This document shows positions 1 through 10,494 of a DNA stretch of 32,028 nt, in pieces; position 1 is the first letter of the stretch, and each line of letters starts with the position of its first letter. A model generated the notes under the pieces. It was not told where the DNA came from, ran no database searches, and was given only the letters and a program-made list of their open reading frames with translations. Both the position numbers and the translations under genes were made by a program. This DNA is from Apostichopus leukothele (Eukaryota > Echinodermata > Holothuroidea > Aspidochirotida > Stichopodidae). The stretch covers positions 1 through 32,028 of the forward strand of contig JAAAKB020142949.1 in the NCBI GenBank assembly GCA_010014835.2, given 5' to 3'.

Positions 1-440
1 TTGATTAGCTTCTCATGTAGGGACACACCATATGGTGATTAGCCTCTCATGTAGAGACACATCATATGTTGATTAGCTTCTCATGTAGGGACACATCATA
101 AGCTGATTAGCTTCTCATGTAGGGACACATCATATGCTGATTAGCTTCTCATGTATGGACACATCATATGGTGATTAGCTTCTCATGTAGGGACACACCA
201 TATGGTGATTAGCCTCTCATGTAGAGACACATCATATGGTGATTAGCTTCTCATGTAGGGACACATCATATGCTGATTAGCATCTCATGTAGGGACACAC
301 CATATGGTGATTAGCTTCTCATGTAGAGACACATCGTATGCTGATTAGCTTCTCATGTAGGGACACATCATATGCGGATTAGCTTCTAATGTATGTACAC
401 ATCATATATGGTGATTAGTTTCTCATGTAGGGACACACTA
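1..440. repeat. 34-bp tandem satellite, about 13 copies
   Basis: The unit reads roughly TGATTAGCTTCTCATGTAGG then GACACATCATATGG (34 bp) and repeats from position 2 without spacing. Unit 12 (376-411) is 36 bp long, and the array fades at about 440. Units 1 and 6 are identical and units 2 and 7 differ by one base, so a five-unit (170-bp) higher-order period is visible. The array runs off the left edge of the window, so its true length is unknown. No coding content is seen. Confidence 0.95.
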
Positions 441-3326
441 GGCTATCACTTATGCCACGACGATTCAATATTATACAACACGAGAATAACTGTACAGTAC
501 CGATAACTGCTAAACTTGATTTTATTGCAGGTGATAAACCCTATAATGTATGAACTTGACTTTAGGCAAACTAACGGTGGTACGTTGACATGCATCATAA
601 AGTAACGTACTGTAGAAGAATCCAATAAGTACTGCATACAATATGAAGCCACGCCATTGGCTTAATCGGTAAAGTAATGTTTTAATGGTATACACGTTTT
701 CCAATCTGTTTACACTTTGCGGTGATCGATCAGAAAATCAGAAAACGTTGTACTTTACCATTTAGAGGTGTTAATAAACTCGAATTAAGAACTACTTTCA
801 CCATTTTGTTGAGTTAACGGTTGTCCACCTTATTATAATGCCTTCCATTACCAGCAATGGCAGAGCGTGACGTAAAGTAGCCGTGCTCTGCATTTAACCG
901 TTAACAGTTTGGTTCGAGTGAGGTTAAATGGACTGTGTTACACGTCAAAGTTTAGAGAACAGAGCTAAAAGTAATATGAACAAGAATACGTGTCAAAGAT
1001 ACTTTTATCCGAACCTGTTGTTAAGCGAATAGAAAACATTAATACAGGGTGAATACCGACAGGTAAACATCACACGTGACTTTGGCTGGACTTCTATTTT
1101 GATAACACGTGCATTAGCTTAAAAGGTTTGCCTCTTGGCATATATACGATTGGTGAGATATGCCTCATCCGAAAACTATTTAAGAGACATTACTGCATAT
1201 GCTGATGCTGCATGCTACAAGACTTTAAATATACTTCAAATTATCATTTTCGTGTTCACTCGAGTAACTTATTGCTTAAAATTAACTGTCCAGGCACACT
1301 GAAGTAAGTGCTCTTGCAATGACTTTGTAATTAAAATACACAAATAAATCGACCGTTTGCACTGCAGCATATATAGTATGAGCTATATGAAAATGTAAAT
1401 CTATGACGTAATATTCTGTAACATTCATGATAGCACATGCCATGGCCTGGGATTAACATTTCCATTGTTTCAACCACAAGGGGGGGGGGGGTTTACGGTA
1501 ACCTACGAAATGTAAGGTTCGTTATCCTCTCATCAGTGTATGACGAAACATATATCGCAGACTGGTCAAAAGCTTTGGAATTGTTCCTTCACTTAGGTAA
1601 GTTTTCAAATAGTACCTCAGCTATAGCTAGATCAGTCACCTCACGACACCTCACAAACTAATGATGAATTCCGATTACCGACATCAAGGCCGACCAGTGC
1701 CAGGATTTTCTTTTAAACAGAGCTGATTTAAGCAACATAAACTGCTTTTCCCAAAATTGCAAAGCCAATCCCCATGGCTATGGGGAATGGCTTCTCAATT
1801 TTGAACTTTTTTGACGGTACTTTTCGTACATTGATATAATGATCGTTCTAAATTTGAGCACTTTTTGGTTTTTGTGTGTTTGCTAAAATTGCAAATCAAC
1901 AAGCTGCCAACTCCTGTAACCGTTTTGTCAGCAACCAAACGTAAATTAGTTATAACCAATACGTGCTGGCATCTTGCTTAAGGGGATGTTTGAACCATTA
2001 CGAATTACGTCAAAGTGATGACTTTAAAATTCAACGTCCATACGTTTCATTAAGTTTTCATTATATTATTTCCAGGGGCTCTTTTATGGCAGGATATATC
2101 TGTAATTATGTTTGCATATTGCAGTATTAAAAGGATACTATTTTACCGCGAAAAGAAATCACCCAAACGATGGTGTCTGGATTGTTTAATTGACAATTAT
2201 GCCGCTTTTGTTTCTCAAGTCCCAGTGACATTTTCATATTCTTCAGGTTCTTCAAGCCTGCTCAACACATGTAACTCATACATCTCTATTGCGTTGCATG
2301 CATGTAAGACTTGAAGCACTTCATCATCTGGGTATTGAGGAGGCTTCAGTCTGTTCCAACATGTATATAATATCAGCAATCTGCGGTAGAGAATAAGACG
2401 CTTTCTTTGGTTCATATGAGCTTTCATGCACACCCGCCCTCCAAACACTCAAGGAACGCCGTTTGACTGCTTGCATGATAAACAAACCGTAGATGTATAT
2501 AAAGTAATTAGCAACTGTTACACAAACGAATGTAAAAGATCTTTCATTGGAAATACTCTTGAGATGTATGTTTTGGAAATGGTGTAGACAAAATCAGTAG
2601 CCATGTGGAAAGTACGTTTTATACAACTTCTTAGCACTATATGTATTGTTTTTTCTCATTAAAATGGAAATACACGATACAGTGTGACAGCGAGTATATA
2701 TTATATTGGTATCAAAATAATATAAGGCGTTATTAAGCAACTATCATTCATTTTCCCCCTCTGCTTTGTTAATTAGGAAGTAATTTGCATTTTGGTGTAA
2801 TTGCCGCTTTGTTAAATCGAGCCAAGTTATATACGAATACTAATAATTACACTTAGTAATACAAAGAGTCATAACCACAGACTCGGTTGAAAAATGAAAA
2901 CAAAGGTTATCTCGAAATTTTTATTTTCTGCAGATCTAATTTTATTTTCAAGATATCGAATTTTCTAACGTTAAATGATAACCAAAGTCCATAAAGCAGC
3001 CCTTCACGTTTAGCAACATTTTCCCCAAGTTAACATACATGACTAAATATGCGACTAGAACTAAGTTTTTACCACTCGAAACGGATTTGTTTACCTTTTA
3101 AATTCTCTCTAATTTACAGTCAGTGGAACATTATTGATGATTTTTTAAGTCACAAACTATATTGGATGTAACAATTTCCCAAACGACAACTAAAATAAGG
3201 TCAGCTGAAATTCTGAGCAGTAACTAATGATTACGTGAGAGTTAAGTTAATATTAAACTCAAACAATTGTAACATCTGTTAAAAATTGTAACTTACATAT
3301 TCTGTTTACCTCTTTCTTCTTTGCAG
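441..3326. other. Non-coding stretch, probably intron of the EF-hand gene
   Basis: Because the first visible exon starts in mid-gene (EF3), this stretch is most likely intron. The exon for the short EF2-EF3 linker, expected just before it in this family, was not found here. Only short chance open frames occur. A run of 12 G lies at 1480-1491 and a hairpin at 1753-1802. A spliceable-looking segment at 1552-1594 fails on reading frame. Nothing else is recognised. Confidence 0.5.
1753..1802. repeat. Imperfect 50-bp hairpin
   Basis: The arms are AAAATTG..GCCA..CCCCA and TGGGG..TGGC..CAATTTT around a six-base loop. The stem has three paired blocks separated by small bulges. The loop is short for a microRNA precursor, so a relic of a small inverted-repeat element is at least as likely. 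Confidence 0.6.
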
Positions 3327-3383
3327 ACTTGGAGGAAGTATGATACAGATAAAAGTGGTTACATAGAAGCAGCAGAGTTAAAG
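3327..3383 (+). CDS. EF-hand 3 exon (loop and start of F helix)
   Basis: The exon encodes TWRKYDTDKSGYIEAAELK in phase 0. It matches the TWRKYDTD..G.IE..ELK block that opens EF3 in calbindin and calretinin. The loop DTDKSGYIEAAE has ligands at positions 1, 3, 5, 9 and 12 and Gly at 6, so it should bind calcium. The acceptor is TTTGCAG. The donor is AAG|GTATGT. The last six exon bases already belong to the 27-bp minisatellite that fills the start of the intron. Reading past the donor gives a stop at 3408-3410, so use of a later copy of the donor would truncate the protein. Confidence 0.92.
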
Positions 3384-3898
3384 GTATGTACAGATACAGG
3401 CATATTATAGGTACGTACAGGTATGTTAAAGATCAGTACGGATACAGGTATGTTAATGGTATGTACAGATACAGGGACGTTAAAGGTATGTACAGATACA
3501 GGTATGTTAAAGGTACGTATCAACAGAGGCATATTCAAGGTACGTACAGACACCGGTATACTATAGGTATTAACAGACACAGGTATGTTATAGGTACATA
3601 CAGACACAAGTATGTTAAAGGTACGTACAGACACCGGTATGTTAAAGGTACGTACAGACACATGTATCTTAAAGATACGCACAGATACAGGTATATTAAA
3701 GTTATGTACAAACACAGGCATGTTAAAGGTACGTACAGACACCGGTATGTTATAAGTATTAACATACACAGATATGTTATGTACGTACAGACACAGGTAT
3801 GTGAAAACGTATCTACATAAACATGTATGAAATAACGGTTCGTACAGACACAGGTATGTTTAAGGCATATGCTAACACATGTATGAATTAACATAAAG
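3378..3898. repeat. 27-bp minisatellite built on a 5' splice site
   Basis: There are about 19 head-to-tail units with consensus TTAAAGGTACGTACAGACAC plus CGGTATG. The first unit starts in the exon at 3378. A stretch of 23 bases at the exon-intron junction (3378-3400) recurs exactly at 3480-3502. Because 27 is divisible by three, long open frames with a nine-residue repeat appear on both strands (Arg-His-Arg-Tyr-Val-Lys-Gly-Thr-Tyr type on +). These are by-products of the repeat and not genes. The last units are more diverged, and some are 25 or 28-29 bp long. Confidence 0.95.
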
Positions 3899-5471
3899 TC
3901 GATTATTGACCTTTATAGAGTTAGGAAAGTGTCTTGTCTATGACTGAACATGTTTACTCAACCGTCAAATGTGTTACGAAGAATCACAGCAGTTCGCAAT
4001 TACATCAATGAACAAAGTTTGAATAAACCAGCGAAATGTCTATATGCCGCTAATTTGGGGTATTTTCGTACCTAGAAATAAAATAATTTGTTAAACAATG
4101 ACAGGTATTCGATATGCCCTTTAGCTGAAGAAAACACTGTTGTATCTATCAACATACACTGAATATTGAAAACTGCAGTTTTTTGTTTGTGTGTATAACG
4201 CTTTTATTAATCATAGATTACGCTCAGTGTAGTGTGCTGCATCTGCATAAACGCTTATACTAAATGGCAAAAAGAGAAAGGAAAATATATGAAATTACAT
4301 AAAAACAATAAAGAAAGTCAGAAAGTAAAATAAGAAAGAGAAAACATCTTAAAATTATCATCTTTTATCAACACTTTTATACGCGATTCCATATGCAATT
4401 CCGTACCATATATGTGTGTTCTCTGCAGTTGTAAGTAAACTTGGTATATAGCCCTACTCCACACAAACAAACAATGTCACTTTAGAATTACCGATGTATG
4501 TTATATTTCGGAATCAAATTCTGCATTCGATCAGTATGAATGTCTCTGAAAATGAACACAGAATACTGAAATATTTCAAATTGAAGACTATCCTACTTAT
4601 AGACATGATATGATCGATATCTCCCAAGATTTATATTGCAAACATTACACGTGTAACTGGCATCACATAAGTGCCAGAAACTGATCTAATTTTTTGATTG
4701 CAGGTTCTACGGAAGGTTCTATCAGATAAGAACAAATTAACTCAAATTATGGAGAGATAATTATATCTCAAACAAATTTCAATCGATTTCTGATCTTCAC
4801 AATTATTCAATTGTGATAGTCACTGTTTAGTAAGTAGTTACCTATTTAAAGGAATTAATACAAACTAATATATTTTAGCCAAAGAGAGAAGTTGTAAGAA
4901 GTATGTGCAGAGTTCAGATCTTACGGTATAGAACTGTGCGGAAAGACGACTGAATATATAAGTCTACGAAAATTCTACTGTAAGCTGTAGCTCCTGGGGC
5001 TTTTAGTAGCGACTTATCGATATGGTAAATTCAATTAAAATAACGGTTTTCATGAATTGAAATATTTCGACTGTTTTTTAACATCGATTATTAGCCAGGC
5101 AAAGGTTTATTCAAATCATGAGATACCGTAATGATTATCACATACTTTAGTGATGCCACATTGCCCTAAATTGAATTAAATGGTCCTTCATATCGGTCAT
5201 ACATACACCGGTGAGAATTTAATTTTTTCGAAAGATTATGGCACTTAAATTTTTCTAAATTTCTCAATTTTTAAGACAACTGTTTTTTTTCTTCAAAATA
5301 TTAATGTAAATATTACTACTATACAATAATTTCTATACAGTGAAACTATTTTCTTTTGGCTTGTACTGTCAGTTAACAGATTTTCAATCCGTTATAATGA
5401 AATGAACTCATATGACTTTCTTTCATGTATAATTAACCCACCATCGATTACGATTTTGTTTCTCGTTGTAG
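3899..5471 (+). other. Intron remainder, with one candidate exon
   Basis: This is the rest of the EF3 intron after the minisatellite. It is AT-rich and has no open frame of note except the candidate exon at 4704-4760. No mobile element was recognised. Confidence 0.6.
4704..4760 (+). other. Candidate alternative terminal exon (truncating)
   Basis: A good acceptor (TTTTTTGATTGCAG) precedes an in-phase reading of VLRKVLSDKNKLTQIMER and then TAA. Joined to the EF3 exon it would give ELK-VLRKVLSDKNK, a helix with the same hydrophobic spacing as the normal continuation ELK-SFIKDLLEK, ending after EF3. It could be a terminal exon, a poison exon, a decayed duplicate of the next exon, or chance. No polyadenylation signal stands out just after it. 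Only splice-site quality and helix similarity support it. Confidence 0.25.
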
Positions 5472-5585
5472 AGTTTTATAAAAGACCTTCTCGAGAAACC
5501 CCGCTCCGAACCAGGAATCGATGCAGCAGAGGAAGTTCCAGAAACGATCACGGAAGACAAGTTAACCAAGTATACTAACATAATG
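5472..5585 (+). CDS. EF-hand 3 F helix and EF3-EF4 linker exon
   Basis: The exon encodes 38 residues in phase 0, starting SFIKDLLEK and ending DKLTKYTNIM. These correspond to NFLKDLLEK and DTKLAEYTDLM of calbindin. Between them is an acidic, proline-containing stretch (PRSEPGIDAAEEVPETITE) that is several residues longer than the vertebrate linker. The acceptor is CGTTGTAG and the donor is ATG|GTAATG. The minus-strand open frame over the same bases is a shadow. Confidence 0.92.
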
Positions 5586-6670
5586 GTAATGAAAAAAAAA
5601 CTGTTATGTTTGAAGAACAGATATAGATTAGACACTATTATTAACCCTTTTTTCTTTACTCTATTTTATATCGACGTACGTGAAAATTCGAATTGACAAT
5701 TGTAAAATAAATTATTAATAATGTTTGCGATAACGATATACTCTTCACTCTTCTACAAAAAACTATAAATACAAACAAAATTACAAAAAAACATGGATAC
5801 CAAAACCATGACATTGCAGCTATTTACGTGGAAGTAAGCAGATAACTGGATGTATTGGTAATTGGGGTCTTTACAACTAGGCCGCCTTTGTAAAATATGG
5901 ACAAACGCTACGCAGTTGAAACTGAAGTGGGAATAATTACGATGTCAAAAAACCAACCACCTAACGTCAAATGCATGATTCATCTGATGCTAATCGTGCC
6001 ATGCATATCTTTGGAGTTAAGCGAAGAATCTGTATAGTCTCCCGAGCTTTCACGTTGCAACATAAGTAGATTTCAATGTATACACAAATACATGTGCTTC
6101 CTTGCGAAAGGCCTGATAATATCAGGGAACTTGATTACATTAAAACCTCATCACAGAATCCGTTCATAAGTATCATCTAGCCACAAATAATTGTGAGTAC
6201 CTGCTTAAATAAACAGAACGTCTGCCGGTTACCATGGTAACATTCAGCCTTATTGGCTCCGAGAGCTCTTCTGCTTGTTTCAAGTTAAACACTTACATTA
6301 AGATGATAATATTTGAATAAGCGATAAATGGGAGGAAATTAGAAGAAAATGGTCAAAATTCACGTCTTCTCTTTCCTTCGAGAGAAACTTAATTGGCTTA
6401 ATCCAAGCAAATTGTTTAACTGATTTGGAATATTTTGATGTTCTCCGGAGCACTGCAATCTAGTGAAAGAAACGAAAATTACCTAGAGTGAACGTTAACA
6501 AATCAGGAAATTAATCTTAAATTGGTTCACTTTACCGTCACTTATCAGAACATTTTTACGTCGGCAATTTTCAATTTATATACTACTGAATGGTTTCAAT
6601 CACTATTAAAGGGCTCTGTAACGGACCAGTTGAAGATATTATGGGACCAACAACCCGCAAACATGATTCC

Positions 6671-7163
6671 TTCCTTATTATACACTGTCAACAGTGCACA
6701 CTTCGTATGCCTTATACGCTACATCCTAACAGTGGATATCATCTTCCTTATACACTATATTACAGTGGTCACTATATCTGCTTTACACACTACAGCCTAA
6801 CAGTAGGTATTATCTTCTTCATACACTGTAAACCGTACACACTTTTTACACTACAACCTAACAGTAGGTATTATCTTCTGTATACACTGTAACAGTGGAC
6901 AGTATATATTCTTATACACTTCAATTAACAGTGGGTATTATCTTCCTTGTACACTTTGTTACAGTGGAAACTTTATGTTCTTTAAATACTACAGCCTCAA
7001 AGTAGGTATTATCTTCCTTATACACTGTAACAGTGGACACTATATCTTCTTAAACACTTCAATTAACAGTAGATGTAATCTTCCTTATACACTATTACAG
7101 TGCAATTTATCTGCCTTTAACACTACAGCCTAAGAGTGGACAATATCTTCCATATACACCATG
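6671..7163. repeat. ~33-bp minisatellite, about 14 units
   Basis: Units end in TTATCTTCC or similar and start TTATACACT. Two unit types alternate: TTATACACTGTAACAGTGGA followed by CACTATATCTTCT, and CACTACAGCCTAACAGTAGG followed by TATTATCTTCC. The true period is therefore a dimer of about 67 bp. Copies are clearly diverged. Open frames across the array are repeat artefacts. Confidence 0.9.
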
Positions 7164-7371
7164 TAGGCGTACGTGGCCGTTCCAATTTTGAAACCTTGCC
7201 CGAATTTTTGAAACTTACTACAAGCGCTGAAACATGCTGATGCGGGTTGCGAGTATGATTTTATTGAAATTGACATTTGTAAGCTGTGCCGTACCTAGAA
7301 TAGTTGGCACCTGAGGCGGATCCTTCCTTTGTGGGGATGTCGTCCTGTGGGAGGGTGTAAGTGAACACTAT
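7164..7371. other. Unrelated ~200-bp segment inside the minisatellite
   Basis: The tandem pattern stops near 7163 and resumes near 7372. The segment between is more GC-rich and not repetitive. It may be a short insertion of a mobile element. No clear target-site duplication, inverted ends or poly(A) tail were found, so its nature is unknown. Confidence 0.5.
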
Positions 7372-7500
7372 ATCTTCCTTATGCACACAACCTAACAATA
7401 TGTTACATCCACACTATATCTTCCTTATACACCATAGCAGTGTAGTGTGTGTTATTTTCCTAATGCGCTAACAGTGGTCACTATCTTCCTCATATAGCCT
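7372..7500. repeat. Second block of the ~33-bp minisatellite
   Basis: Motifs ACACTATATCTTCCTTAT, ACACCATAGCAGTG and CTAACAGTGGTCACTATCTT repeat here. They show this is a continuation of the 6671-7163 array, more diverged and with irregular spacing. Confidence 0.75.
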
Positions 7501-8128
7501 ACGCTATAGTCATGGACTTATATGTTTAAAGAAATGAAATTAGATACCTATAAGTGTTATTTCATTATTTTTAACTTAAAATTCAGCCTTATAATTTCTG
7601 CTGTCATGTCAGGGAGAACAAATACCACAAATTTCGTATATTTTGTCCCCTTACTTGTCCCCTGAGGTGGTTCGAAAGACATGTACAAGCTCTTCAGCAT
7701 ATTCACTGTATGATGTAAAAACAAAACTGGATGTCATTTCAAATTACCTACGTTACTATTATTACATCTACAAATTTAGAAAGAGCCAGAAGCGACAACA
7801 ATATTTATACTCACCTAAACGTTTTGAAATGATTGCCATAAAACTATTGCAGGCTGACATGTATATATAGGTTCGGGGTACCTGGTACATAGTTCATCGT
7901 TTATGGTTCATGGTAAGGTTTTATTGCGTTCTTGGATTTGAATGATGATTTTCATTATAACTTTGTGACCCATGGTATAGGTATCATTACCAGAATTCCT
8001 TGAAAAGAGTAAGAAAGCGTAAAACTTTGTCGTGACTATATCGGTCAATATTATTATTCTGTTCAACGCATGTAATCTTTACAGATATTTGATTATCTTT
8101 CTTTCTTTCCGTCCGTCCGTTTTTACAG

Positions 8129-8184
8129 TTAAAACTTTTCGACAGAAATGGAGATGGTAAATTAGAAATAAAAGAAATGACACG
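8129..8184 (+). CDS. EF-hand 4 exon
   Basis: The exon encodes LKLFDRNGDGKLEIKEMT plus two bases of an Arg codon, so it ends in phase 2. It aligns directly with LKLFDSNNDGKLELTEMAR of calbindin and MKIFDRNKDGRLDLNDLAR of secretagogin. The loop DRNGDGKLEIKE is fully canonical. A pyrimidine-rich tract ending TTTTTACAG precedes it and the donor is CG|GTAAGA. Confidence 0.94.
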
Positions 8185-8642
8185 GTAAGATATAATATAA
8201 CTATGAAACTTAACATAAAACGAACATTAATATATGTATTGCCTGCCCTAGTATTGCCATATACTTTACGTATACTTCATAGAATAAATTAAGAGCAGGC
8301 AGAATCGGCATATTCTATAAACAGATGAAGATTACAGATATTGAAGAAATGTCACGAGATCGTCATCATACATCACTTATTTTGTCAGATAATTTCATGA
8401 CACAGATTCTGTCACGAACCAATTTAGTGGGATATTAGTATTAACTGAACTACATTGAGAATGATTCAGTAGTAACTATAATTATACATTAATGGCTTAA
8501 TGCTGATCATCCAATATCGCTGAGCATGCATCATTGAGAAATATTATCGATGGCGGTACTAATAGCAATTAAACTTTGAATAGAACTTAAGTTTTTTTCC
8601 GACGAGCCATCATCAATTTTAACATTTTCATTTTACTCTTAG

Positions 8643-8682
8643 ATTACTTCCGGTGAAGGAAAATTTCCTGATGAGGTTTGAG
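8643..8682 (+). CDS. EF4-EF5 linker exon (LLPVKENF)
   Basis: This 40-base exon completes the split Arg codon and adds LLPVKENFLMRFE, the family's signature linker (LLPVQENFLLKFQ in calbindin and calretinin). It ends in phase 0 at GAG|GTAATT. Phase and motif both require it between the EF4 exon and the EF5 exon. The following intron is the longest in the window. Confidence 0.93.
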
Positions 8683-10461
8683 GTAATTGTTGCATATTTT
8701 ATGCTTTTAGTCGATTTCATTTGTAGATTTTGTTATATTTTAAACAATTTCTTACATTATTTTGTATGACTATACAGTGGTGGTTGAGCAAGGATGGTTG
8801 GTTGTATAAATATACCAATGAAAGTATATATTAAAGTTACAACCATGAATAATCTACATCTTTATGCCAATCATAAACGGATTTCCTGCACTAGAAATGA
8901 CGTCAAGCGTGCTCTTCTCATAGTAGGCCTTCATTTAGGTGAATGAAAGTAAAAAAAAACACTTATATGAAGCAGAAACCTTAAAAGCTAAAAACACTCG
9001 CCCAATCTAATCAGCCTGATAGATAACTTGTCCCTTCATTTACAAGACGGCCTTTGGCGTTTACAAAATGTGAAGTGGATACTAAATCTCAAGGGTTTCT
9101 TCCTCGACACTAAGTATATTTAACTTCAAACAGTGTATAGAATAGGACAACAATATGTTGTAAGATGGGGGCCAACCCTCTTTATAACCTTTTGCCAATT
9201 TCAAAGATTTAGCGAAAAAGGGAAGAAATATAAATGTTTCATTACTTAAAAAGAACCGACCGCATTACATAAGTCTTGTGAATCTTTCTTGGGACCTCTG
9301 GAATATTTTGGATGAATCTTTATTCACGATCGAACTCATAAAACAATGCTTAACAAACCTTACAAGATTATACGAAAAGCAAAAATGCTGCAGATTGTAC
9401 CATCTTTGGAAGAATTTGAGTACAGCAAGAACAGCAGTATAGCCGTTGTAACTGCTCAAGTACAGAAGGAAAACCAGCAGAATGCATAATTAACGAACGC
9501 CTGGCTAGTGTTTTCTTTTATTTCACACATCTGTAAATTAAATATATGTAGCGTGAACGATTTTGATATATTCTGACGCAGAGCTTTCAAATTATATGAA
9601 CTGAAATGAAATGTGATAAACTCTGTTAAACGGTGACTTGGGACAGTCGTTTACTCAAACTATGCATACTTTTTTTCATTTCATTTAGTTTAAAGTCGCT
9701 CTCCAATTACATCTCACAGGTCATTTCTAACAGTCTATATAATTTCCATGAAACAAGATACCATAAAGGAAAACAGTATATATGTAAAAAAAAAAATTGC
9801 TTGTACTACTTGTCACAAGAAAGTGAAGAAACTGCTTTGTTAGGTCATTGGATCAATATGTCACTTGCGAATCATTTTATACTTAATGAGACTGGTCAAA
9901 TAATAACGCATTAGTTTATGTGTTTGTCTCAGAAAACTTCATGTTATTCTAATGTCTTGAAACAAACTTAAACCTATCGCTCTCTCATAAGCATTGCGGT
10001 TCACATTTTACCTGTTCAATCCCTGTTTCATCTAATTCGTTACTGGATAAACAGTATCAATGTTTAGTGTGTACTACTAATATAGTTTCTTCGATAATTT
10101 ACGTGCATATAAACAAAAACCAGCAGGAAACCTGTGATGACAATGTAAACATTCATCATATCCTAGCGCTGTCACTTAACTACAAGTTTGTCTTCTCGGG
10201 GCGTCGTGTGGGCCGTATGGCTTTCGCATACAAAATACTAACTGAAACTTAACGTTATAACTGCGAGAAAAGCTAAAGAGATACAACAATCTAAGGTTTG
10301 GTACTTAAGAATGCTAATATGCATCGGTTTTCCAAACAATGCAGCTCCGAGAGATGTAATACATTATACAAATGGAAATCATTTATTCAAGTCACGTGGG
10401 CTCCTTCCAGTCCAAGTATCTTTTTGTCTTCATCTAATACAGATTCAGATTCATCTGCATT

Positions 10462-10494
10462 AGATGAATTCATCTGTATTAGATGAATTCATCT
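10462..10494. repeat. Tandem pair of 14-bp palindromes
   Basis: AGATGAATTCATCT occurs at 10462-10475 and again at 10481-10494, a 19-bp period. Partial copies flank the pair on both sides, from 10431 to 10503. Each copy is a perfect palindrome centred on GAATTC. Confidence 0.8.

Larger units (their letters stand above)
5586..8128 (+). other. Intron with ~33-bp minisatellite
   Basis: This is the intron between the EF3-EF4 linker exon and the EF4 exon. The first kilobase is plain AT-rich sequence. From 6671 to 7500 it holds the minisatellite described separately. An open frame at 7643-7870 has no recognisable domain or splice context and was not accepted as a gene. Confidence 0.6.

Noticed and set aside
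1-440. CRISPR array
   Set aside because: The units are contiguous without unique spacers, and the genome is animal-like. It is a plain tandem satellite.
640-700. tRNA-like phrase TGGCTTAATCGGTAAAG
   Set aside because: It looks like a D-arm but no anticodon stem, TpsiC arm or B box follows at the right distance.
1480-1491. Run of 12 G, and other G- or C-runs at 20560, 30166 and 30597
   Set aside because: Simple homopolymer runs are common and have no spaced pattern strong enough to claim a G-quadruplex function.
1552-1594. Segment with acceptor-like ATATCGCAG and donor-like GTAAGT, considered as the missing EF2-EF3 exon
   Set aside because: In the phase needed by the EF3 exon it ends in TAG, and no frame resembles the family linker.
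3359-3894. Long open frames on both strands with nine-residue repeats
   Set aside because: They arise because the 27-bp minisatellite unit is divisible by three. They have no start context or domain, and both strands are equally open.
6522-6892. Two overlapping open frames with repeated Tyr-Thr-Leu blocks
   Set aside because: They lie in the ~33-bp minisatellite and reflect the repeat, not a protein.
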